DNA of 64,000 nt from positions 101,299,354 through 101,363,353 of the forward strand of contig OY821521.1 in the NCBI GenBank assembly GCA_963682025.1, in the 5' to 3' direction. Numbering within the stretch: position 1 is the first letter of the stretch; the number at the start of each line of letters is the position of its first letter. Both the position numbers and the translations under genes were made by a program. The notes under the pieces are model-generated. The model was not told where the DNA came from. It was given only the letters and a program-made list of their open reading frames with translations, and searched no databases. Below, in pieces: positions 48,101 through 58,150 of the stretch. This DNA comes from Cordilura impudica. Taxonomy: Eukaryota; Arthropoda; Insecta; Diptera; Scathophagidae.

Positions 48101-50204
48101 CTTATCAAATTAAACACTTTAGAACCATTTTTAGTCATAGTCACCATATGAAGCTGATTCCCGGCAATCACTTAAATCTATAAAAAAAATATTGCATAGA
48201 TTTCTTTAAAATTTGTTTATTTCTTAGAAAAGTAAGTGACTTTACTAAATATGGTCAATAGCACTAAAATTTGTTTATTGGATCCAAGACCCTCTCTCTC
48301 TCTCGAATCGCTTGGTATAGAGTATCGCACGGTCTTACGAAGCCGTAGACCTACTATATAATTTCTTCATTGTTTATAGTTAGTGATGCAATTTTAAATA
48401 ATGGTTAAATGTTTGCATTAAGGGAAGGGTATGCATTGAAATCATAAAAATCTTCATTCATTTTTTTTTATTAGATTTCTGTAATGTAATTTTATAAATA
48501 ATTTCAATTTAACGAAAATACTATTACAGAACTGCAGTGCTGTTTACACGTAAGGCGCAGGCCGCTCTGAAACGTCCTACAGAAACAACACCCGTTAAAG
48601 AAGAAAATCATAGTTTGGCAATACCAACGCCAGTGCCCACCATGGGCTCGCTCATAACTTCTACTAACAATGCTGGAACATCAGCGGTGGCAGCAGCATC
48701 TCTAGTTTCCTCAGCCTTATCGATAAGCAATAAACTAAGCGGTGGCCTCAATCAACTCACGCCACTATCGACCAGTCTAAATCAGGTTTCCGCAACGCTA
48801 TCGGGAAAATCGCCCAAACGCAATGCTCGCCATAAAAGATTAACGGAAATGCGTATTAGTTCATCGATGTCACCAAAAAAGTCACAAAACCGAACAGCTG
48901 CCGCCACCGGACAAGGACTATTAGCTACAACTACGGTACAAATACAGCAGCAGCAACTGCAAACAAATGCTCTCCCGATATCCTCATTACCAGCAACGAG
49001 TCCAACAATGACAACTGTAACTGCAGCTTCAAATTTAAGTAGTTATCAACATATACCGGATAAATTTCGGGTTTATCGTACAAATAATGAACGTGACGTC
49101 AGCGAAAGTGAAGAAGATGACATGAGCGATATTTCCGGTAGTCCTTGTAGTAGTTGTTCGGGTTTTAGTGTTAGTGGCAGTGGGTCAGACTACGACTCAA
49201 GTGATGACGATGAAGATGATGACGAAGAAGAGGATGAAGACGATGACGAAGAAAAAAGTACTCAGGACGGCGAAGAGGACAGTAATACTCGAGATAGGCC
49301 TGACATTGAAATGAATGATAGTAATACATTAGGAGGGCATCACGACCAACACGGTAATAATGGCCAACTTATGAGCTGTAGTGGTGAAAGTGATACGGGC
49401 AATATCGATAATGATTCAGATACTCAAACACGAAGTATTTCGAGAAGAACACCAACACCACTTGATAAACGACCGCGTAATACAACACGTGCGAAACAAA
49501 AGAAAAGATTGACTTCAACTCCCCTACCACCCATAACAACACAATCGCCAATACCTGCTGTCCATTCCGCTGCTGCTTCTAAAACAGCAACTCGAGCGTC
49601 TCATAAACATCGTACCGCTACACCAACACCAAATAATTTGAATAATACTAAAACCCGTAAAAGTCATAGCAATGCAATGGCGGCAGCAGCTGGCGCAGCG
49701 GCCAATACAAACAATGGTAACATGAAATTCAATAATTCGAGTAGTGGTGAGTCGTTTTCAGCCTTAGAAATGGAAAATTCCAATAGCACTTCTCAGCATT
49801 TGCTAAAACCTCCCCTTGAGCCGTTACAGCTGGTCTGGGCCAAATGTCGTGGTTATCCTTGGTATCCAGCCCTGATATTAGATCCTAAAACGCCTAAAGG
49901 CTTTGTCTACAATGGTGTGCCATTGCCAGCGCCACCGACGGATGTGCTGGCATTACGCAAAAATTATCCCGACGATATGGAGGTATTTTTGGTTCTATTT
50001 TTCGATGCTAAACGCACCTGGCAGTGGTTACCCGCCAACAAATTGGAGATCTTGGGCATAGACAAACGGTTAGATCAACAAAAGCTGGTGGAATCACGAA
50101 AACCCACCGAACGCAAAGCGGTTAAAAAAGCCTATCAAGATGCTCTACATTATCAAAGTCAAGTTTCCGATTTAGAAGGCCAAGGACCGGATCCAATTAT
50201 GTGA
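21466..50204 (+). CDS. Br140: Br140, BRPF1-type bromodomain/PHD/PWWP scaffold, complete gene
   Basis: Chromatin reader that scaffolds the MOZ/MORF-type (Enok) H3 acetyltransferase complex with ING and EAF6 subunits. Coding exons: 21466-22573, 22760-24015, 25215-25636 and 48530-50204. They total 4461 bases, or 1486 aa plus stop. Domains: C2H2 finger 25-49 (C25, C30, H43, H49); Enhancer-of-Polycomb-like part about 110-260; PHD finger about 268-318 (CCICMDGECQ, CDMCNLAVHQDCYG); Zn knuckle and extended PHD to about 440. The extended PHD crosses intron 1 with codon GAT restored (FLEPID, then IPAARWRLTCYVC). The bromodomain is about 604-697 with YNNKD. An acidic, Ser-rich low-complexity region fills most of exon 4. 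A C-terminal PWWP domain starts at about 1360 (LVWAKCRGYPWYPALI). The start context is ACAATGG. A candidate AATAAA lies at 50,389. The last intron, 22.9 kb, splits NRR from TAVLF and is filled with transposons. Human BRPF1 is 1214 aa; fly orthologues are longer through exon 4. Confidence 0.95.
24050..24835 (+). pseudogene. Tc1-like transposase relic in Br140 intron 2
   Basis: The reading is broken over several frames but shows Tc1 landmarks in order. Near 24,590 is a HAAQDVRIWIIHHK block, followed by the catalytic-glutamate region (CCGATTGAGTGTCTGTGGGA, giving IECLW) at about 24,660 and the tail SSPNRLKKVLKREG at about 24,780. The N-terminal DNA-binding part is barely recognisable. It fills most of the 1199 bp intron. 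Confidence 0.65.
26370..26530 (-). pseudogene. Tc1-like transposase C-terminal fragment
   Basis: The minus strand reads STENVWADISKDRP then NDRWITIQT, equivalent to the PIENVW..I end of Tc1-type DDE transposases. About 50 codons survive. Confidence 0.55.
26930..27620 (-). pseudogene. Tc1-like transposase relic
   Basis: The minus strand reads WSDESKFCLFGSDGK near 27,440-27,395, the first catalytic Asp block of Tc1 elements. It later reads SPPLFPNLYPIENLWNDI near 27,125-27,070, the catalytic Glu block. Frameshifts separate them. A separate element from the fragment at 26,370. Confidence 0.65.
28245..28530 (+). mobile_element. TA-flanked MITE family, partial copy C
   Basis: TA then GCTCTGTTCGTTTACGTGAT, followed by ATACTGGATCCTGTTCGTTT and AACATATGTTTGAAAAACAT. 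It supplies the intact left terminus missing at 14,127 and the uninterrupted GCCAGCAAGAATTAGC site. It breaks off after CTGAGGAAATTAACAC. Confidence 0.65.
29210..31138 (-). pseudogene. Transib-type, RAG1-like transposase relic
   Basis: A cut-and-paste transposase of the superfamily ancestral to the V(D)J recombinase RAG1. The minus-strand frame starts at MESFSYKELAAEYF (31,138) and runs with a few stops and two frame changes to EYRD at 29,210. Three acidic residues sit in RAG1-like contexts. D in KLECDGSSGQ (codon at 30,334) compares with the first RAG1 catalytic Asp (CDGMGD context). D in LLTMIDGKV (29,989) compares with the second. E in LSEEAQEKRNK (29,368) compares with the catalytic Glu in SEGNESGNK. 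Other conserved blocks are SPLHARIRLMEHILKI, PKPGSGNTNDGNTARRFF, TVHKILYRADVI and SDPFISSIR. Stops near 29,938 and 29,885 fall where the zinc-binding CxxC should be. No terminal repeats located. Superfamily assignment is from motif memory, not a search. Confidence 0.7.
31244..31490 (+). repeat. Tandem duplication, 125 bp unit x2
   Basis: GGTAAAATAAAAAGGTA occurs at 31,246 and 31,371; GCATTAGTGCAT and ACAAATGAATTAC recur at matching offsets. The units have diverged. Confidence 0.65.
31491..32089. other. Unassigned intronic DNA
   Basis: No reading frame or repeat family recognised. It contains GGCGTTAATCTGGAAAAA doubled at about 32,045-32,075. Confidence 0.3.
32090..32858 (-). pseudogene. Jockey-like LINE, 3' half (RT C-terminal region)
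   Basis: The minus strand shows AGVPQGSILGPLLYII at about 32,800-32,755. DVTAILSIHGNPSTA stands where FADDTA is expected (the catalytic DD has become DV). VKYLGLHLDRRLTWKNHI then leads to a tail with VKCEITRYSANYLEKLESHL. The 5' half continues at 33,606 after the DINE-1-like insertion. Confidence 0.8.
32862..33604 (+). mobile_element. DINE-1-like repeat, copy 2, inserted in the LINE
   Basis: Starts with TATACCCCATACCACTATGT and ends with TATAGTCGGTGTAGACCGAC, then TTTAATTTTCTCACTTG. It splits the RT between the GFRRKHSTTEQ block (33,800) and the GVPQGS block (32,800). Contains the ATTATACCGATCGA and CATGTAAACCTTGTAATCAA blocks common to the family. Its first CCGT run has been lost compared with 39,768. 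Confidence 0.75.
33606..35110 (-). pseudogene. Jockey-like LINE, 5' half (endonuclease, linker, RT start)
   Basis: The minus strand begins with KICFWNANGLSQLKAELDHF near 35,090 and continues IDILLISETH, the endonuclease N-terminus. Stops and shifts follow through 34,440. The linker at 34,431-34,123 is basic (RRIRREWQLHRSQLKQQL). The RT start at 33,900-33,664 reads MSKLFERILVNELTICV then IPAHQFGFRRKHSTTEQ. No ORF1 was found upstream, so it is 5' truncated. Confidence 0.8.
35445..36809 (-). mobile_element. TA-flanked MITE family, copy B (complete, inverted)
   Basis: Bounded by TA at 35,443-35,444 and 36,810-36,811 with ends GCTCTGCACATTTACC and GTAAACGAACAGAGC. The interior has AAATTTCAGAGAGTAAGAAA, a TTTTTCATTTTT array (35,755-36,180), GATTGTATTGGTG (complement) and a 58 bp tandem duplication of GTAAAAACTAGCAAGTTTTC near 36,600-36,690. 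This copy defines the family: about 1.36 kb, non-coding, TA target, so probably mobilised by a Tc1/mariner-type enzyme. Confidence 0.7.
36965..37420 (-). pseudogene. Tc1/mariner transposase relic, catalytic Asp lost
   Basis: The minus strand reads MPKKFLVWQAISTCGNWRRS, then TNIYINEYLEKKFLPLLRQ and TVYWPGLTSCHYS. In related elements the last block is WPDLAS.HY, the second catalytic Asp; here the codon is GGC (Gly), so the enzyme would be dead even without frameshifts. Confidence 0.6.
37600..38363 (-). pseudogene. Tc1-like transposase relic with N-terminal HTH
   Basis: The minus-strand start MAKTTEISIETLHHAISLHK at 38,363, then SNQAVVKELKIS, is a paired-like helix-turn-helix. After a large gap MGLLCWRKCRRVM and FIFQQGNDSTHKFCKQYLE (37,864-37,690) give the second catalytic region, with Asp replaced: QQ(D)ND is read as QQGND. 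Confidence 0.65.
38364..39767. other. Unassigned intronic DNA
   Basis: AT-rich, no domain-bearing frame; short frames at 39,334-39,534 look random. Confidence 0.3.
39768..40556 (+). mobile_element. DINE-1-like repeat, copy 3 (longest)
   Basis: Starts TTTTTATACCCTATACCACT, has ATTATACCGATCGA, GTCCGTCTGTCCGTCCGTCC at 39,900 and CATGTAAACCTTGTAATCAA. Ends CATATAGTCGGTCTACACCG then ACTATAATTTTCTTACTTG. The right end can form a hairpin (TAGTCGGT/ACCGACTA). Best reference for the family in this window. Confidence 0.75.
40877..42515 (-). pseudogene. Pogo/Tigger-type transposase relic (CENP-B-like)
   Basis: The minus strand starts near 42,510 with VLTLKEKSDILELLRKGSSV then STSAKKYNGAKSTICAIKKK, a CENP-B N-terminal (psq) helix-turn-helix. 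A second Tc5-type HTH follows at 42,290-42,090 (YKWFIQTRTKNLPISGLILK, then FNASDGWPQKFRRRYGI). The DDE part survives near 41,580-41,440 as DGLICVMFLPPNVTSLIQPM then DQSAWNWL, characteristic of pogo. The C-terminal tail continues to 40,877 with acidic NEYSTECDICELKEESDDNE. Frameshifts occur at several points. Confidence 0.75.
43480..44055 (-). pseudogene. Mariner transposase relic
   Basis: The minus strand begins MEKSEFRV at about 44,050. It has KPKFVDKLHEMILDDQI and VAEGVATCTERVRHILLAYL (HTH). After a stop the catalytic part reads RGFVTGDEKRLNHNTPQAKE, QSKQWSSPDERTPKKFMLGL and SANKVMATIYMA. The first catalytic Asp block (VTGDE) is present. The end near 44,140 has CTACGAGGGAAGTTCAAAAA, typical of a mariner terminal repeat. 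The catalytic C-terminus is missing. Confidence 0.75.
44390..45118 (-). mobile_element. DINE-1-like repeat, copy 4
   Basis: Starts CAAGTAGGAAAATTATCGCC, then TATACCCTATACAACGCTTT. It contains ACACAGACGGACGGACG and ends CACATAGTGGTATAGGGTAT. Same orientation as 4,745-5,515. Confidence 0.7.
46055..46335 (+). mobile_element. DINE-1-like repeat, 5' fragment
   Basis: TATACCCTATATCACTATGT, TTATACCGATCGACTCAGAA and GTCTGTCTGTATGGCTGTGT mark the left third of the family; the rest is missing. Confidence 0.6.
46605..46905 (+). repeat. Second DINE-like family, about 300 bp
   Basis: Starts ATACCCTGCACACCACTGTG with CAGTTTGTCATTCCGTTTCT, ends CATGTGGAGGATATC then GATTCGGCACAGCCGAATTT. The end matches 6,508-6,552. 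The GTTTGTCATTCCG-type block also appears (complement) at 55,220-55,240. Confidence 0.6.
46905..47830 (-). pseudogene. Tc1/Bari-like transposase relic
   Basis: The minus strand shows the HTH part TICRIVNSGNNHTVHKGGRP then RITSEVKNEKY near 47,670-47,590. Next come LREVKTEIPSDVSLSTIKRR and ARDYGLRSFKCTKNPMC. Much later the C-terminal NMWMIVKRNIGNGDELFVQL then EQQWTAISKDYIEKLIASMP lies near 47,010-46,915. Several stops. The end pattern W..IS...I.KL..SMP is typical of Tc1/Bari. Confidence 0.7.
48115..48378 (+). mobile_element. DINE-1-like repeat, 3' fragment
   Basis: AGTCATAGTCACCATATGAA, CACTTAAATCTAT and GTAGACCTACTATATAATTT match the right part of 39,768-40,556. It ends about 150 bp before the Br140 exon 4 acceptor. 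Confidence 0.55.
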
Positions 50205-53200
50205 AAATTAAATTGCTTAAAAATGGTGGCAGAACCGGAGTGAATTTTGAAACGATTTAACTCTAAGAATGCCTCATTTTTTATGATCCTACCGCTGTGC
50301 TCTTTTTATTATTGTTATGTACATTACAGGGCAATGCAAATATTTTCAAATTTGGATTTTCAAGGAGTATCGACTGCAGCAGGTGATAAATAAATTACTT
50401 TACAGTTCATAAAATATCTGTCCAAAACATATTTGCTTGTCTAAGCAATTTTGTATGGAAATTTATCTAAAATTATCATATGTAAAGATATTAAAGAACA
50501 CTTTGATATAAGTATACATACATATTCTTCCAAGTGTGTAAGAAAACCTTTAACAAAAATGCCCTTTTTAATAAAATTGTGTTTGCGAATATAAATTTAA
50601 ATTGTGCAGAGAAATGTTTTATTTTGTTTTTTTTTTCTACAAAAGGTGAACACTTATTATGATGTATGCTTGAAGTCAAACGTTCCAATTAATAATGGCT
50701 TAATACAAATATATTGGAGTACTTCAAAATATAGTAAAAGTAGTACTGAATTTAAGAAGGAATCAATAGAATCAAAAGCTGCCAAGTACATATTAAATAA
50801 AATTTCATATTTTTAAATTTGAAATAAAAGAAAAAAGTTATAATTCTTAAAAATCAAACCAAACTTGCTTAAAATGTTAAATTTTATAGTATTTGTTTCT
50901 GAGAATATTGCAAAATCATAAAAGTTAAAAAAAAACTCAATTTTTCTGCAGGTGCGTACAATATAACGCAACTCAACTTATCATTTATTTTTTTGAAGAG
51001 TTTTAAAATTCTTTTAAATATATTTGTTCTTATCTACATAATTGGTTCTATATAATTATTGTTGGTCATATAAATTTTAAACGTTTCATTACGTTTCGTT
51101 TTGTATAACGTAAATTTGTTACACAAGAAGAATCATATGAATTTAGATGAAATAGAACATAAGAGATACACAAAATATTTATATTCACCAAAAATTGACT
51201 CATTTATTTTTATTGTTAGCATACAATGTCATACACAGCATTCCGAAAGACATTCCTCGAAAGTCCAAAGTTGTAAAATAATTAAGCCTAATAAAGTGTA
51301 AACCTTACCTTATCACATATTTCCTTTTATATTATCATATACAAACACATCGACTTAAACTTTTATGATTTTTTCTTATAATTTCTGCTTCATTAAAATA
51401 ATCGATCTATTCAAAAAAGGAGGGTAATTTTCGACTTGATCGAAATTTATTGTTTCAGATTTGAAGTTAAACCTAAAACCAAAAGCTCTCATTTCTTTTT
51501 AAATGTCACTTTTTCAACAAAATATTGGTAAAAAAAAAATGTTCAATTAACTTTTATAATTTTCTATATTAGAATCTGTAAACTATATAGTACCGTATTT
51601 ATATTTTTAATTTTATTAATATCGTTATCAATTATCGAAATTATCATTTCCTTAAAATCCTTGTTCTTGATTTTTATAATTTTAATCAGTTCTATTTTTC
51701 ATAATGCATGTATATTTGTTTCCATACTATTGTGTTATTATTATTGTCTATCTCTTTAGTATTTTACAATTTGTAATATAAAACATTTCGGCAATTCTTC
51801 AAATTTATTCTTATTTACATTTAAGAAATTTGTTTAAGAAAATATGTAATTTTCTAGTTCTCTTTAATTCTGCAATCGATTAAAATATTTACGGATACTT
51901 ATATTGTTGTCGCAATCATATACATTTTCATATAATTCGATATACATATTGTTGTTTGAAAAAAAAATTGAAATAAATTGTTTATAACAAATCCATTTGT
52001 TAAGTCTCCATATTGCAATTTTCTATTTTAATTTTTATTTACGATTTTAAGAAAATCAGGGATCGAAACACTGAATTTATACTGTAAAAATTTTATTAAC
52101 CCATGTAAAAACTATTTAACTTTGTAATGATTTCAATATCGAATATTTTCGAATATTCAATATTTGTTTAAACTCTGTCGAAATGTGTTAAAGCGACATT
52201 GTTGTTAACATTTTCTTGTTAATGTTTAATTCAAATGCTACTTACAAAGCATCTAAATTTGAATAGTTATTTCTTGGTCGTTGTTGATAAAAGCAGATTG
52301 CAACAATGATATGATTTTTATTCACATTAAAATCATTATTCATCTTTGTTAATGAATGTTCAACGCTTTACAGGTTTTTACAGTTATTCCTTGCTAACTA
52401 CGACATTTGTAAAAATTAAAAGTAAAATTCTAACAAACCTCGAATTACACTGAATTTAATGTTGTAAGTTTGTTATTGTTAATATAACTAATATATTGTT
52501 ATTGTTAATATAACTATATATTTTTCATAATCGTTTACTCTGACCTTCGACTTTATTTTAAGCCGACAACTTTTTTTTTTAAATAAGTACATACTTTGTT
52601 ATTGGAATACTCTGTTTCGAGTTATTTTTTTTTTGTTTAATATCCTTTGTAAACGTTAACCAAGGGTTATATGTGTATAGTATTTTTAAAATATGTATTT
52701 AATAAAATGCTTTCGTTTATTTATGAGAATGCCCTCCATTAGTTATTATTTAAGCTTAAAATTTAAAACAATAAATTGGAATTTTATACTTAACAAAATT
52801 TTTTCTTATATTTTACACATAAACAATTTTTCATTAAAAATTGTATATTGCAACAGTAAACTTTTACTTTTAATTTTAACATTTATGAAATATTAAAAAA
52901 AGTTTTACTTTTAATTTTAACAGATTATGAAATATTAAAAAAAAAAAAAATAAAAAATGAACTGGCAACAAATTACAAACAATTGTAACATAAAATAATT
53001 GTTAATTTTATATATTATTACAATTCCTCTGGATTTTTTTCAATTAATTTTATAAAATATTTATGAATGGTTTATATGATTCTTTAACCACTTTTTTGAC
53101 TAAATTGAGTTTCTTAACACAATATTAAAATATATTTAATTTTAAACTACTATTATAAAAATAGTAAAAATTTTATCTATTGATGATAAACTGTAATTAA

Positions 53201-53955
53201 TCAAAAACTGTAACCCTTTCACTATTGTTTCCTTTAATTTAACGGATTTTTTTTAGAAAGAGTTATGTTTTATTGTTTTTTTTTTCATCATAAATAATTA
53301 TAATTAGTCTAACATTAATTAGTTTTAAGTCTTATATTAAATATAAATAAAATAACTATAATAAAATATTATAAAAAAAATAAAAAATGTATAAGTTTTT
53401 TTTTTAATAATTTTGTTTATATAGTAGATTTCTTCCCCATCCATATAAAATATACAAAATTAAGTGTACGCAAAAACTGAATTTGTAATATATTAAAAAA
53501 AAAGAAAAAAAAGAATAACTTTATTTGCAAATCTGCAATAATTGTAGTTGTTTATTGAGTAGAGAGATAAATGATAAACGTAATTAAAATACAAACACAT
53601 TACTCACAACATAGTAAGAACACAATTAGATTTAAATTATAATTGTAAAAATTACATTCAAGATGCTCTTAAAATACGAAATAAAACAAAAAAGTAAATG
53701 TTAAAAATTATATAAAATTGAATTTTAATAGAGAAAAAACTTTAGAAAGGTTTGTAAAATGAATTTAACTCACAAGGAAGGAAGGTCATGGATATGTTAT
53801 AGAACTGTAAAAAAGTGGCCGTATTTTATTTGCTGCCAAATCTCATATTTCAGAGGTAAGTAAAGAAGGTCTGTTTTTAACTTTTTTGTTGCAGATTTTT
53901 CATATTGATTCAATTGAATATAAAACATACACGACCATGCTTATTCTCATCTCTC
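50205..53955. other. Br140 3' flank, AT-rich
   Basis: No gene found. Several AATAAA hexamers (50,389, 50,797, 50,822) could end the Br140 transcript, and a longer 3' UTR cannot be excluded. Short A and T runs and low-complexity sequence dominate 52,500-53,700. Confidence 0.4.
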
Positions 53956-53959
53956 ATTT

Positions 53960-54745
53960 GTATGGTGGTACATTAGGGTGGCGCTTAGTAAAAAAGTGTT
54001 CAACTCTCGGTCTCACCCCCTAGAAATATGCGAATAGCAAAAATACTGAGAAATAAAAAGTTTTGGGTCAATCAAAAACATTTAGAGGTGCCTCAACGCG
54101 ACTGAAAATTTCAAGTGTGTTTATATGGGGAAAATATGACTTCAGAATTTACGAAAATTTCGTTCTATAGTTTAATTTTTTTGGACAAGTTGCTATATGA
54201 ATCGATATCAGTACTAAATTATCCTTCCAAAAAGCTATATAACTTTAAAATCGAATAAACACTCGATAAGAAATGACGCCCCAGACCACTTTTATGCCAA
54301 AAACTCTAGGTCATGAAATGTGATGAACATTTTTTCAACTTCAACAAATTGATTAAAGCCATAATTTTTTTTGGTCTCTATTACTATAAGTAAACAGATA
54401 TGAAGTATTGTTTTATTACCACGTTGCTGTAGATCATATTTTGAGAAGGCGGCCAAAAATCATTTTTTTGTGGTTACCGATTTTCAAGCTATTTTATTCA
54501 TTTGAAAGTAAATACCAGTGAACCTCGGGAGCCAAAAATTGCGATTCTATTTCAATTATATCACAGCGAACAGGGTCTTCGAAAATGGACTTTCTCAGTA
54601 TTTTGCTAAAATTAAAAAATTCTTTGTAAATTTTAATTTTTAAATGACTGCAACTTTTTTGTTTTAAAAGATTTTAAATTAAAATAAATTTTGTATAATT
54701 TTGTAACTTTCAAGTCACTGAGTCGTTTAGAATTAAAAAAAAAAA
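53960..54745 (+). repeat. Dispersed repeat, copy 2 (longer)
   Basis: Starts near CATTAGGGTGGCGCTTAGTA and ends in a poly(A)-like run at 54,736-54,750. The right 260 bp is homologous to 1-245 on the opposite strand. No protein frame. Its class is unclear; a truncated non-LTR tail is possible because of the terminal A run. Confidence 0.5.
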
Positions 54746-54954
54746 AAAAATTTATAAAGGTAAAATTTCCTGAAAATCTTCTACTTAATAGAGCATGACT
54801 TCTGCCCATCAGAAGACATCAAAAAAATCTTACACCCTTCTGTAGTCCGAACCCTCCCCTTCACTCCCATACCCCATTGTATACCCGCCAATTTCCGCCC
54901 GTGTGCACCAGAACAATTTTACTGACCCAAGGTCAGATATTTTATGCAAAAGTT

Positions 54955-55275
54955 TTCCACTATGTGGTTAGGATATAATGACTTTGGCCTGGTGTTTGTA
55001 AGTAACAAAAATATTGGACCAATACCCATCTTTTATTATACGGATCGAGAGATCTGGACCGATCTTATTGAAAAATTGTGTCTAAACTACTATCCAATAG
55101 GACTAACCTTGGTGCAAATTTCATCCCGATCGGAAGACATCGGTTTCAAAAGTTGGTGCACTTGACATGAAACCCCCCATATATATTTTATGGGGTCCAA
55201 AATTTTTTTTCTAATTATTACAAACGGAATGACAAACTTATATATACCCTCTGCACATTGGGGTAGAGGGTATAA
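54955..55275 (+). repeat. Composite DINE-like fragments
   Basis: A DINE-1-like start (CCACTATGTGGTTAGGATAT, TTATTATACGGATCGAGAG) is joined to the end of another family (ACAAACGGAATGACAAACTT, ATACCCTCTGCACATTGGGG, AGAGGGTATAAAA). Confidence 0.55.
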
Positions 55276-56380
55276 AAAAAAAATAAAATGGGGACAAGAA
55301 TTTAAATTTTCCATAATTTTGACCGTAATTCAAAACAACAAAGTGGTTCTTAAGTTGTTTATTTGGTGCGAATGAACAAATGAAAAAGGTGCAATCAAAT
55401 ACGCACCATGTAAATGCACGGGGACTTACGGAGCATCTTCAAACGAGAATTAAAGAAAAAGCCTGTGTTAGAAAAGCCCTCAAACATTCAAAAATTTTTA
55501 CTTTGGCCATTAGAGTTCCTGAAATATCACGACGTGATAAGTGAAAATATAATTAATAACTCACAAAGGTGAGACAAAGTAATTAAATAATTATCTTTAA
55601 AAGAAATTTATCAACAACTTGAGGTGTCGTTTAGTAGGTAACAGAATCGCCTATAATATCACTATGAAGAATATTTTTTTTTTGCCAAATATCAAAAGAC
55701 ATAATCATATGGTCCATGATTTGGGAAAACATATCTCAAAAAGGGATATTAATTTTTTTTTATAAAATGTATATATGTTGTTGCTAATAACAATAATCAA
55801 ACTCCACTTTAAAACTATTTTTTTCATGTAAACATGAAAACTGCAATAAAAGTTTTTTATGAGATTTATTTTTTTCCTATTGGAAGTAGTTTGATTATTA
55901 AGAATATATCGCTAGTTAGGAACACCCAAGAAAACATAATGATAACAGTAAGAAATACATCAAAATAAGTGAACAATGTTTTTAAATAAAAAAAATGCTC
56001 AAGTGCAATGGGCAAAAATATGCAAAAATTGCTTTCATCGACCAATATTAAATTATTTTTATCCAAATTAGCTAGTAATATGTTAATTTAAGAATACATT
56101 AAATACAGAAAAACAAAAAAAAAAAAAAAAAAAAACAAAAAAAAAAAACAAAACAAAGACAAAAAAAAAACAAAAAAATAAAAACAGTTAAGAAATTAAA
56201 GTCCTCTAGGACCAAATTCATCTAATTTGAATAATTGCAACCTTTAGTTGGCAAAAAAGCACCCTTTTTCAAAAAAAATTTTTTAAGTACTCCTTTTTAA
56301 AAGTACCCTTTTTTATATATGTTATCTAATAATATCTGTATATGGTAAGTAGTTCCTGAGAAATTATATCTAGTTCTGAT
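55276..56380. other. Unassigned intergenic DNA with poly(A) tract
   Basis: No gene. An almost pure A tract with C interruptions spans 56,107-56,180. Confidence 0.4.
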
Positions 56381-57587
56381 TTAATTAAAGAATTTTTTTT
56401 TTATTATTAACCAACATTTAGGGGATGCCAGTTTGTGGATATTTGACTTAAATGTTGTGGGGAATTGATTCCATATACGGCTAGTTTGATTGATAAACGG
56501 TGTGCGGTCAACTGGACAATAGACTACCAAGGACACTTGAAATGAGTTCGCTAGTCTCAGAAGAACATTTCCCATTCCACATTTCGACGATGACGCTCCT
56601 GCCCATAAATTGGAGTTGTATTCTATTTTTGGTCAGATGTAAGTAATTTTTGCACCGTTTTAGAAAAACAAGACACTTGAATGTTTCTTGAAATATTCCT
56701 TCCAACGAACATCACATTGAATTCTCATGCCCAGAACATCAAGATTGTATGATTTCTCAATACCTATACCACCCATATACTGATGGCATTGTTGAATCCA
56801 AGGCCATATGGGTCAACAAACAAAATTGAGTCTTCTGCGCATTAAAATCAACCCTATGCGCTTTACCCCTCTCGGAGATTTTTAACAGGTCTTGAGTATA
56901 TATAATTGAAGGTTTGTCCAAGAAGGTCATTCAGAAAGATAAGGAAAAGAAAAGGGTAAAGAACAGAACCTTGGGGTATCTCTGAATAAAGCTGAAACTC
57001 ATTGGATATGACCCCATCAATAACAACACGTATTGTGCAGTCTCAGAGAAAACTCGATATAACTCGAGAGAATACAATGCCGACCCCAAATGCAGTAAGC
57101 TTTGATATCAACGAACGTCTCGGAAATATCTAAAGCAACCACTTTACTTTCACCAAAATTGTGAATGGATCGACTTTAGCACTCAGAAAGTGGTCTGTCG
57201 ATTATTAGGAAGTGACTTGGCCTCTAGGTAGTTGACAAGATAATTGATTATGCTCTCTATCACTTTTTGAGAACGTAGAGGAGATTGCAATTGGACGATT
57301 ATTATATCAGGGGTGTTAGCTTCAAGAAAGATTCCCATATGGTACAAAGAGCTGAAAAGGTTGGCCAAAGGACTAGCTAGTGTCGAAGAGTACCGTTTCA
57401 GCACCAGTGCTGGTATACCATCTGACCCGGAGACTTATTTATGTTGAGATCCGCAAGAACTTTTTTAACTGCACGAGCTCGGAACAATATTTTAGGCATA
57501 GTACAACATACCCTTTCAAGATCGGGCAGTCGTTGATCGCTATCCGGCAAAATCGAATTTTATGCGAAAAGTTCAGCTAAAATGTTA
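56381..57587 (-). pseudogene. LINE relic, 3' part (RT)
   Basis: The minus strand holds PDSDQ near 57,540, then MLKRYSSTLASPLANLFSSL at 57,404, the linker into RT. Next is the RT core IPQGSVLYPFLFLIFLNDLL at about 56,990-56,930. The tail, NSFQVSLVVYCPVDRTPFIN then QTSRIWNQFP, is at about 56,545-56,450. The FADD catalytic block is not recognisable. The 5' part continues at 59,453 beyond the foldback insertion. Confidence 0.7.
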
Positions 57588-58150
57588 GGCGCTATGAATA
57601 TGGGCCCCAGGAAAATGGACCCCAAAGTAAAAAATGAAAGTGGGCCCCAAATTTGGGGTTCATTTTCATAATGAAAATCAACCCCATTTCTAGAAATGAA
57701 AATGAGCCCCAAAAAATGAACTAGGGCCCCAAACTACGAATGAAAACGGGCCCTAAACTATTCTAGGGCTCATTTGCATAAACACTATTTGGGGCTCATT
57801 TTCATTTAAAGGATGCGGTACGATGAAGTATATGAAAATGGGCCCCAAAATGTGAAAACCGACCCCAATTTTTTTTTCACTTGTTTTGTTGATTAACTTG
57901 TTTTGTCTGAAGAATTAGTGAAAAATTAGGTCGGCTCACTTAAATATAAAAGAATTGCATTTCTTCAAATTTTTTTTATATGCTTGGAAGAAGTATTTAA
58001 ATTGAAAATAAAGATTTGTAAAACAATGTGACATTTGTTATACAAAAATATTTTTTTTAATTTTTAAACGAAAAAATTGCAATGAGATGTCGTAATGTGG
58101 TTTGAAAAATTTAACCGCTTGACTTAAATGATTCAGGAAATAGTAAAAAA

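Larger units (their letters stand above)
25637..48529 (+). other. Br140 intron 3 (22.9 kb), transposon-rich
   Basis: Donor GTGAGT at 25,637 and acceptor CTATTACAG ending at 48,529. Joining them gives codon AGA and the BRPF-conserved sequence NRRTAVLF. I found no host exon inside. Identified contents are listed separately; 25,637-26,365, 27,830-28,243, 28,531-29,209 and 38,364-39,767 show only AT-rich, poly(A/T)-bearing sequence. Confidence 0.85.
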
